Origin: Gammaproteobacteria bacterium
Lineage (GTDB): Bacteria; Pseudomonadota; Gammaproteobacteria; Acidithiobacillales; Acidithiobacillaceae
Assembly (NCBI GenBank): GCA_023381645.1
Contig: JAMCRJ010000076.1
Location: forward strand, 124,001-188,000
Direction: 5' to 3'
Length of the DNA stretch: 64,000 nucleotides
Part shown: piece after piece, positions 57,888 to 64,000 of the stretch
Layout: each line of letters begins with the position of its first letter
Position numbering within the stretch: the first letter of the stretch is position 1
The notes under the pieces: generated by a model
Database searches by the model: none
What the model was told of the DNA's origin: nothing
Seen by the model: only the letters and a program-made list of their open reading frames with translations
Program-made: the position numbers and the translations under genes

Positions 57888-59324
57888 TCAGCGCAATACC
57901 GGGGTTTCTGTTGCGATAATCGGGAAAGATAAAGTGACGGTGGTGCCTCTCCCTAATTTACTCTGCAGTGCAACCTCGCCGCCGTGCAATTGCATAATGG
58001 ACTGCACGATGGCGAGCCCCAGCCCGGTGCCCTGACCCTGACGCAGACGCGCTGCATCCGCGCAATAAAAGCGGTCCAATACATGGGGCAGGTCTTCGGG
58101 CGTTATCCCGGAGCCGTTATCGCTGACGATGATCTGCAGCAGCGATGGCTGAATGGCGGTCCGGATACATACCCGTCCCCCCGCAGGGGTGTGGCGCAGC
58201 GCGTTGCCAAGCAGGTTGCCGAGGGCGCGCCGCAGCAAACCGGAATGGGCGGCTACCAGTCCACCGGCTTCATTGATCAGGGCGACCTCCCGTTCGTCGG
58301 CCATCGCCTGATAAAAGGCACAGACCGCCGCCGCCTCCTCCCCAACATCCAGCACGGGCTTGTCGAGCCGGGCATCCGGCTGCTCTGCGCGGGCGAGAAA
58401 GAGGAGGGCGTCCACCATTCCTGACAGCCGCCCGTACTCCTCCATGGCCGACTCTATGCACGCCTGGTATTCTGCCGGACTGCGGCGTCTGGAAAGGGTG
58501 ATTTCCGCCTCGCCGCGCAGGATGTGCAGAGGTGTGCGCAATTCATGGGCGATATCTGCGGAAAATCGCGATATGCGGTTGAAGGACGTCTCCAGCCGAC
58601 CCAGCAGGCGGTCGAAGTTCGCGGCCAGGGTACGCAACTCGCTCGGCCAATGTTCGTCCGCAACGCGCCGATGCAACTGTCCGGCACCCAGTTCGTCGAT
58701 AATCTGCGCCAAGTGCGCCACCGGTCGCAGTCCTCGCCGCGCAATCAGATAACCCGCTGCCACGGCCACTAGCAGGGCGAGGGCGATCGCAAGCAGCAGC
58801 GCCTGCCGATAAATTGCCAAAAATTGCGCATTCTGCGTGGTGCTGATGGCGACATAAATCGTTGTGGGCGGATTACCTGCAAAGCGTTGTGCCATGACCA
58901 GATAATGATCGTGGTCGTGTATTTTCCATTTCCATTCCTTTTCTTTCAGAGTATGGGGTGATTTCGTGAATGGTCGTGGACTATCCAGAAGCGGATTGAA
59001 GTCACGACCGCGGGCAATAATGCCGGCAGGGGGGCGGCTGACCCAGATGAATACGCCGCGAATCGTACTCGCCTCCAGTTGCATTTCGTGTCGTAGCGCC
59101 TCTGTATTCCCGGCGTGCCGACTCAGTACGCTATGCACTGCATGGATCTTACTGGCCAAAATCTGGCTGTCGACCTGCCGTAATTGCTCCGCGAGTACCC
59201 AATACAAGGCACTGCCAGCGATGGCAATCAATAAAACGCTGAGCAACGCATACCACAACGTCAGGCGTACAGCTATCGAACCGGTAACGCGGCGGAGGGT
59301 CTCAGTCGCGTGTTTCAAGGACAT
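57888..59324 (-). CDS. Heavy-metal-type sensor histidine kinase
   Basis: The product (478 aa) has two membrane segments (residues 23-43 and 172-194) flanking a periplasmic sensor of about 130 residues. That loop contains HDHDHYL, with several histidines. A HAMP domain, a HisKA domain with phospho-acceptor His260 in DIAHELRTPLHILRGEAE, and an ATPase domain (DNGSGI, TGLGLAIVQSI) follow. The architecture resembles CusS. It overlaps the regulator gene by 23 bases. The ligand is inferred to be a metal ion because of the efflux genes downstream. Confidence 0.88.
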   Translation of the reverse strand: MSLKHATETLRRVTGSIAVRLTLWYALLSVLLIAIAGSALYWVLAEQLRQVDSQILASKIHAVHSVLSRHAGNTEALRHEMQLEASTIRGVFIWVSRPPAGIIARGRDFNPLLDSPRPFTKSPHTLKEKEWKWKIHDHDHYLVMAQRFAGNPPTTIYVAISTTQNAQFLAIYRQALLLAIALALLVAVAAGYLIARRGLRPVAHLAQIIDELGAGQLHRRVADEHWPSELRTLAANFDRLLGRLETSFNRISRFSADIAHELRTPLHILRGEAEITLSRRRSPAEYQACIESAMEEYGRLSGMVDALLFLARAEQPDARLDKPVLDVGEEAAAVCAFYQAMADEREVALINEAGGLVAAHSGLLRRALGNLLGNALRHTPAGGRVCIRTAIQPSLLQIIVSDNGSGITPEDLPHVLDRFYCADAARLRQGQGTGLGLAIVQSIMQLHGGEVALQSKLGRGTTVTLSFPIIATETPVLR

Positions 59325-59976
59325 AACCGACCCCTCGCAAGGTATGAATCAGCTTGCCGGAATAGGGATCGTCGACCTTTCGCCGCAGGCGTCGGACTGC
59401 GACATCTACCACATTACTGTCGCCGTCAAAATTCATGTCCCAGACCTGCTCGGCGATACGCGTACGGGTCAGCACTTCGCCTGGAAAACGCATCAGATAG
59501 GCCAACAGCCGGTATTCCTGGGGGGCAAGGCTGATGGCTTCACCAGCCCGCCAGACCTTATGCCGCAGCAGATCGATCTCCAGATCCGCATAATGGAGCA
59601 CGTCCTCGGAGCGCACGTTACAGCGGCGCAGGATGTTATGCACCCGCGCCAGCAGTTCAGAAAAGGCAAAGGGCTTGACGAGATAATCATCGGCACCGAG
59701 CTGCAGACCCCGCACCCGCTGGGAGACGGCATCCAGCGCCGTCAGCAGAATGACCGGCTGATCGGCCCGTTGGCTGCGGATTTCCTGTAACACCCACCAG
59801 CCATCCCGCTGCGGCAGCATGACGTCGAGTACGATGACGTCGTAGTTCCCCGTCACCGCCAGATGTTGTCCGTCCATACCATTGAGCGCGATATCTGCGA
59901 TATCGCCCTCCTCGGAAAAACCTTTTTTCAGAAAGGCGGCGGTTTTGGGCTCATCTTCAATGATCAGTATTTTCAT
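59302..59976 (-). CDS. OmpR-family response regulator (CusR-like)
   Basis: The product (224 aa) has a receiver domain with phospho-acceptor Asp51 (YDVIVLDVMLPQRDGWWVL), a conserved Thr (LLTALD) and Lys (YLVKPFAFSELLAR). A winged-helix DNA-binding domain follows (LAPQEYRLLAYLMRFPGEVL, then SNVVDVAVRRLRRKVD and LIHTLRGVGYVLE). It is cotranscribed with the kinase gene. A site of the type it should bind lies at 57871-57884. A promoter is expected in the short divergent gap 59977-60051. Confidence 0.9.
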   Translation of the reverse strand: MKILIIEDEPKTAAFLKKGFSEEGDIADIALNGMDGQHLAVTGNYDVIVLDVMLPQRDGWWVLQEIRSQRADQPVILLTALDAVSQRVRGLQLGADDYLVKPFAFSELLARVHNILRRCNVRSEDVLHYADLEIDLLRHKVWRAGEAISLAPQEYRLLAYLMRFPGEVLTRTRIAEQVWDMNFDGDSNVVDVAVRRLRRKVDDPYSGKLIHTLRGVGYVLETRD

Positions 59977-60051
59977 GATGTATATTCTTTTGACCTTCCT
60001 GGCGATTTCCTGAAGAATGTCCGGGTTATTAATGACACAATCAGAGGTACG

Positions 60052-61002
60052 ATGAAAACACCACAGTCATTGGAACTGCGTCGTAAACAGGCGTTCGGTG
60101 CTGTCCGTATTCTTTTTGGCCTGATCTGGCTGATCAATACCTGGTTGCAACTCGATCCCGCCTATAGTACGCACTTTCTCGGTACCTTCAGTGCCGATTG
60201 GGTATCCGGGCAACCCACCTGGATCGCCAGCTACGGTCACTGGATGGCGCAACTGGTCCAGCAGATGGGCGCGCAATATGTGGCATATGCGACGATAGCG
60301 CTCGACGCCATCCTTGCGGCTACCCTGATCACGGGAATCGGCGTGCGGTCACTGGCCTGGGTGGGCGTGATCTACAACCTTTGGCTATGGAGCACCGTTG
60401 GGGGTTTTGGCGGTCCCTACACCCAGGGCGCGACCGACCCCGGCACCGCCATCATTTATGCGCTCTGCTTCCTGTTCGTGGTCTGGACGCGAAGCTGGGA
60501 AGGTCTGAGCTTCAGCAAGGCACCGCATCGCCCCATTTCCACCCCCGCCATACATACGGCGCGTATCCTCTTCGGTATGCTCTGGGCCTTCGATGCATTC
60601 TGGAAATGGCAGCCCTATTTTCTCACCCATGCGGTCACCTACCTGCAGCAGGCCCTGCCGGGTGAGCCGGCATGGATCGCCGCCTATATCAGCTTCTTCA
60701 TCACAGTCATCACCTGGGCGGGGCCAGTGCTCTTTGGCTATTTTGCCGCGATCATGGAAAGCATCATCGCTTTTTATCTGATCATCGGCCGTGGCCTGCG
60801 CTGGGTGGTCCCCGTGGGTATTGCCTACAGCATTGGCGTCTGGACCACAGCAGAAGGCTGGGGCGCACCGTTTCTGCCGGGCGCCACCGCCAACAAGGGC
60901 GATGTCCTGGGTACCACCAATATCTACGTCATCGCGTTTCTTTTCCTGGGGGCTTGGGTATATTTCACTCCGGAACCCAGAAGTAATAGAGGTAAGCGAT
61001 AA
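60052..61002 (+). CDS. DoxX-like membrane protein with internal duplication
   Basis: The product (316 aa) has two similar halves, each with four predicted membrane helices. The first starts AVRILFGLIWLINTWLQLDP and the second TARILFGMLWAFDAFWKWQP; both continue with a GxPxWIAxY motif (GQPTWIASY and GEPAWIAAY). The DoxX/SURF4-like family is associated with quinone or thiosulfate metabolism in some members (DoxD), but this member cannot be assigned to a reaction. The start at 60052 follows an AGAGGT site; the open frame upstream overlaps the regulator gene. It is divergent from the two-component operon. Confidence 0.7.
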   Translation: MKTPQSLELRRKQAFGAVRILFGLIWLINTWLQLDPAYSTHFLGTFSADWVSGQPTWIASYGHWMAQLVQQMGAQYVAYATIALDAILAATLITGIGVRSLAWVGVIYNLWLWSTVGGFGGPYTQGATDPGTAIIYALCFLFVVWTRSWEGLSFSKAPHRPISTPAIHTARILFGMLWAFDAFWKWQPYFLTHAVTYLQQALPGEPAWIAAYISFFITVITWAGPVLFGYFAAIMESIIAFYLIIGRGLRWVVPVGIAYSIGVWTTAEGWGAPFLPGATANKGDVLGTTNIYVIAFLFLGAWVYFTPEPRSNRGKR

Positions 61003-61070
61003 GTCCGCATTATCCCTCTCTGGCCCCATCCGTGTCGCGCCGCCCGCCCGTGTGGCGTACCACCCCCACA

Positions 61071-61117
61071 AATGTCATAAAAAAGTCATAAAATTGTCGT
61101 ATTAGTGTCATGTTGCA
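61071..61117 (+). promoter_or_regulatory. Tandem Pho-box-like array upstream of the TonB receptor
   Basis: Four direct half-sites share GTC at 61074, 61085, 61096 and 61107, an exact 11-base period. They read GTCATAAAA, GTCATAAAA, GTCGTATTA and GTCATGTTG. The PhoB half-site consensus is CTGTCATAAAT with the same spacing. A -10-like TACCAT lies at 61122-61127, about where PhoB-activated promoters have it. Confidence 0.6.
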
Positions 61118-61229
61118 TCGTTACCATATCCCCTCTTCGAGAAAAACAGAGCCCGTCCATATCGGGCCGCGGTGCCGTTCACCGGCTCGTAAGACATAAC
61201 TACCGTCAAGTAAAAGGGAGTATTTCGAT

Positions 61230-63593
61230 ATGCGTAGCAACATGAAGTTACGTCCGGTCGTCGTTGCGCTCATGGCATCTGGAGTGCTGCTGTCGAGCGT
61301 GCCGGTCCTGGCCGATGGTATCACCGCCGGTACCCAAAGCGCCGAAAACAGCACCGTCGAAGTGGGTCAGGTCAATGCCGCGGCGCAGGGGACTTCTTAC
61401 CTGGGGAGCCGTGAGGCGCAATCCCTTAGTCAAAAAACCCGTTTTGATTCAGGCCAGTCTATAAAAGTGCTGGATAAGCATGAGTTGGCGGCGGCCGGTC
61501 CGGTGGGCGGCAGCGCGCAGGCGTTGTCTTACGCGCCGGGCGTCAGTGTTTCTAGTTACGGGTATACCGGCTCCACCAAGACCTCTATCAGCGTGAACGG
61601 GATCAAGCAGGGTTGGGGCGGTTTCTCCGGTGGTCAGATTGACAACGGCAGTCTTTCTGTCACCTTTGACGGCGTTCCCATGGTGAATCCCTCCACTGGC
61701 CTCTGGGAGAGTCCGCAAGTGCCGCAGAACGGCATTCTGCAGGGTATCGGCATCACCTATGGCCCCGGTAACCCGGTGGATCGCTGGTATAACAACATCG
61801 GCGGACAGATCGATTTTGTTCCCTTGCAGCCCACAAATAAAGCCGGTGCTTCGATTAAAATGAGCTACGGCAGCTACGATACCAAGAACATCGTCTTCAA
61901 TGTGCGCACCGGGAGCATAGACGGTTGGTCCACCATCCTCGCGGGTGGCTCCGGTTCCGGCAACAGTTACCGGCAAACCCCGGATGGTTTTGCCAACCCC
62001 AGTTATAACTACGCCTGGTTCCTGAAAACCCGCAAGACCTTCAGCAACGGTGACTTCTCGCTGGGTGCCTACCTGGCGAAAGGTTCCGGCTACCGGCCGG
62101 TATCCATCCCCCTCAACCCCATTGCCGGTGTGACCATGGATGGTACCGCAAACTCGCCGTTGTATAGTCAGACGACCTCAGGGTATTATTCCTCACTGCC
62201 GGAAAATGTCTGGTTCAAGCGGGACGGTAATACCACCTGGCTGGTCTATGGCAAACTGAACCTTGCACTGGACAGCATGGTGGGTCTGCATAACACGCTC
62301 TGGTATCGCAACGGCCACCGTCTGCATTTCCACTACAACAACTACGGGTTGTCCAATCCCAAGAACCTCTACGAATACAATAACCCCCATACCGATGTGT
62401 ACGGCGACAAACTGTGGTTTTCGGTGGCCTTGCCCTACAATGACGTGAACGTGGGTGGATTCTTCCTGAACAGCCGGTATAACTCGCGGAACGCCTTTTA
62501 CAATACCAACCCGCCGTACTACGGCTCGGCGTCTGTGCCCAACGCGCATTACCGCAGCGACTATTTCGACCAAACCGACCTTGCTGCGTTCATCCAGGAC
62601 CGGATCAGTCCGGTGGAAAACCTGCATATCACGCCGGGCGTGCGTTTCATCAATTATCAGACGCGTTATACGCCTGCGGCGCAGTCGGATTTTGCCGCGG
62701 CCTATGCCTTGTATCCGCAGAATAACCAAGGCGCGCTCCCGACCGCCAGCAACAGCTTCACCAAGGTAGAGCCCTCGGTGGATTTCAACTGGCAGCCGAT
62801 GAAGTGGCTGGCCGTATTTGCCAGCTATGCGCAGGCGTACAAGGAACCGCAGGTGGGCGGCGGCGGCGGTTTGTATCAAGCTACCCCACCGATTTATAGC
62901 CTGGAAAAAAGCGCCGATTACAATGCTGGCATAAAGATTCATTTCAGGGACGCCAGTTACCTGCATAATTTCTTCCTGCTGGCGAGTTTTTACCATCTGC
63001 ACTATACCAACCAATATATTCCGTTCTACGATGCCAATGGTAATTATCTGGGTGACGCGAATGGTGATTCCATCTATCAGGGTGTCAATATGGCGCTGGA
63101 AGATGACCCCATTTATAACCTGCATGTCTTTGCCAATCTCAATTTCGAGAAGGCGACCTTCGCGCATTACGTGACCGGCGGCGTCAGCTATGACGGGCTG
63201 CCGGTATCCAACGTGCCGAGCAGCACCTTTAATATCGGCACGGCGTACAGCTACTATCTCTCGGGCGTGTTGCTGGAGCCGCGGATCTGGTACCAGTACA
63301 CTGGCGCGCAAAATATCTTCAATAACAATACGACTGCCCCGAGCCGGCAGAAAATGCCGGGCTACGGGACGGTGAATCTGGGTTTTGACAGCACCATTCC
63401 CACGCGGGGGAGCATTCCGGGGCTGAAAGATGTCAAGCTGAGCGTCGATATCCTCAATCTTGCAAATAATCGTTATAACGAGTTCCAGTACATCACGGCC
63501 GGCGGGCTTCTGGGTGGAAGCTCGGCCGGGCAGATGCTGGCGTTGCCCGGCGCGCCGCTGACAGTATATGGAAGCATTGCGGTAAACTTTTAG
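61230..63593 (+). CDS. TonB-dependent outer-membrane receptor
   Basis: The 787-residue protein has a signal peptide (VVVALMASGVLLSSVPVLAD). A plug domain covers about residues 75-210 (QALSYAPGVSVSSYGYTGST, SISVNGI, VTFDGVPMVNPSTGLWES). The large beta barrel ends in a C-terminal phenylalanine (YGSIAVNF). Such receptors use TonB energy to import ligands too large for porins. There is no TonB or ExbBD gene nearby and the ligand is not obvious. The Pho-like array and the PepSY gene downstream are the only clues. A strong terminator follows. Confidence 0.9.
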   Translation: MRSNMKLRPVVVALMASGVLLSSVPVLADGITAGTQSAENSTVEVGQVNAAAQGTSYLGSREAQSLSQKTRFDSGQSIKVLDKHELAAAGPVGGSAQALSYAPGVSVSSYGYTGSTKTSISVNGIKQGWGGFSGGQIDNGSLSVTFDGVPMVNPSTGLWESPQVPQNGILQGIGITYGPGNPVDRWYNNIGGQIDFVPLQPTNKAGASIKMSYGSYDTKNIVFNVRTGSIDGWSTILAGGSGSGNSYRQTPDGFANPSYNYAWFLKTRKTFSNGDFSLGAYLAKGSGYRPVSIPLNPIAGVTMDGTANSPLYSQTTSGYYSSLPENVWFKRDGNTTWLVYGKLNLALDSMVGLHNTLWYRNGHRLHFHYNNYGLSNPKNLYEYNNPHTDVYGDKLWFSVALPYNDVNVGGFFLNSRYNSRNAFYNTNPPYYGSASVPNAHYRSDYFDQTDLAAFIQDRISPVENLHITPGVRFINYQTRYTPAAQSDFAAAYALYPQNNQGALPTASNSFTKVEPSVDFNWQPMKWLAVFASYAQAYKEPQVGGGGGLYQATPPIYSLEKSADYNAGIKIHFRDASYLHNFFLLASFYHLHYTNQYIPFYDANGNYLGDANGDSIYQGVNMALEDDPIYNLHVFANLNFEKATFAHYVTGGVSYDGLPVSNVPSSTFNIGTAYSYYLSGVLLEPRIWYQYTGAQNIFNNNTTAPSRQKMPGYGTVNLGFDSTIPTRGSIPGLKDVKLSVDILNLANNRYNEFQYITAGGLLGGSSAGQMLALPGAPLTVYGSIAVNF

Positions 63594-63614
63594 GTCTGCC
63601 GTTACTGGTGATTT

Positions 63615-63669
63615 CCGGCAGGAAGGTTCCAGCGTGTTGTGTCTGGGGCTTTCCTGCCGGTATTTTATT
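63615..63669 (+). terminator. Terminator after the TonB receptor gene
   Basis: A 10-bp perfect stem (CCGGCAGGAA at 63615-63624 and TTCCTGCCGG at 63651-63660) with a 26-base loop is followed by TATTTTATT. It begins 22 bases past the receptor stop codon. Confidence 0.75.
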
Positions 63670-63806
63670 GGGTGGCGGTATGCATTGGGTATGTGCGGCG
63701 GCTTGCCGGGGCTAAGACTGGCCTAATTCCGGGACGGTAGAGTGAGCAACACGGTGGAAGCAGAAGCCTTCACCAGACCTCAATCTACGGGAAAGGAAGT
63801 GACATC

Positions 63807-64000
63807 ATGGGAATATCCAAAAAAGTGGTTGTCAGTGTGCTGGGTGTGATTTTGACCGCAGCATCCGTGAGTGCCTTTGCCTTCACCGGCCAGAATCTGG
63901 CGGGACATGCCAAGGTAACTATCGAACAGGCCCGGACTATAGCCTTGAAGGCGTACCCCGGCAAAATCACGGACGAAGAACTGGAACAGGAGAAAGGTGG
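63807..64000 (+). CDS. PepSY-domain protein (3' partial)
   Basis: The visible 64 residues have a signal peptide (MGISKKVVVSVLGVILTAAS, cleavage near AFAFT). The start of a PepSY domain follows (VTIEQARTIALKAYPGKITD). The ribosome site AAAGGA is about 10 bases upstream of the ATG. The gene runs off the window, so its full architecture is unknown. PepSY proteins are often exported inhibitors or metal-linked accessory proteins. It lies behind the TonB receptor terminator, so it has its own promoter. Confidence 0.75.
   Translation, partial: MGISKKVVVSVLGVILTAASVSAFAFTGQNLAGHAKVTIEQARTIALKAYPGKITDEELEQEKG

Overview
The window reads as chromosome of an acidophilic, sulfur/iron-oxidising proteobacterium, most likely Acidithiobacillus (inference). 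The reasons are a GC-rich core, hopanoid genes, the classical proteobacterial order leuB-asd-fimV-truA-trpFBA-accD-folC-cvpA-purF-metZ, a phosphoketolase, and metal-efflux genes with a TonB receptor. No rRNA or CRISPR array is seen. Accessory DNA sits next to two tRNA-Ser genes.

Layout. 1-2250: hopanoid/outer-membrane lipid genes (3' part of hpnH, mlaC/hpnM-like, mlaA). 2253-5455: gatCAB, closed by a perfect hairpin. 5533-6084: a minus-strand exported SCP2-like protein. 6280-6590: a tRNA-Ser(UGA) gene split in its anticodon by a 221-nt group I intron of the Azoarcus (IC3) type. 6577-15308: an 8.7-kb island bounded by exact 14-bp copies of that tRNA's 3' end. It holds a wrecked PIN-toxin gene and an EcoR124-like (type IC) restriction-modification operon: hsdM, a DUF1016 nuclease, hsdS with four 12-bp repeats, a Bro-N-like gene and hsdR. 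15344-18346: a secreted PLD-type nuclease and moeA-mobB-mobA (minus strand). 18447-31616: amino-acid, fatty-acid, folate and purine biosynthesis in one long plus-strand run. 31679-38924: a CBS protein, a CorC/CNNM transporter, queA-tgt, and yajC-secD-secF.

39002-39092 is tRNA-Ser(CGA), followed by a decayed tyrosine-integrase gene. A minus-strand trehalose operon follows (DUF5752, a TreT-like glycosyltransferase, treZ, treY), then an IS630 relic, a DUF481 outer-membrane protein and a phosphoketolase. 50764-59976 is a minus-strand metal-resistance block. It consists of a CusRS-like two-component system, a CusR-type operator, tolC-hlyD-RND efflux genes, a Met/Gly-rich periplasmic protein and a DMT exporter with a histidine-rich tail. 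60052-64000 (plus strand) has a duplicated DoxX-like membrane protein, a TonB-dependent receptor behind a tandem Pho-box array, and the start of a PepSY protein.

How the genes work together. hpnH/mla and perhaps the exported SCP2 protein serve outer-membrane lipid composition. MoeA, MobA and MobB make molybdenum cofactor. QueA and Tgt make queuosine. YajC and SecDF complete the translocon. TreYZ and TreT give two independent routes to trehalose. The two-component system probably switches on the efflux operon through the box at 57871-57884, while the TonB receptor looks phosphate-regulated.
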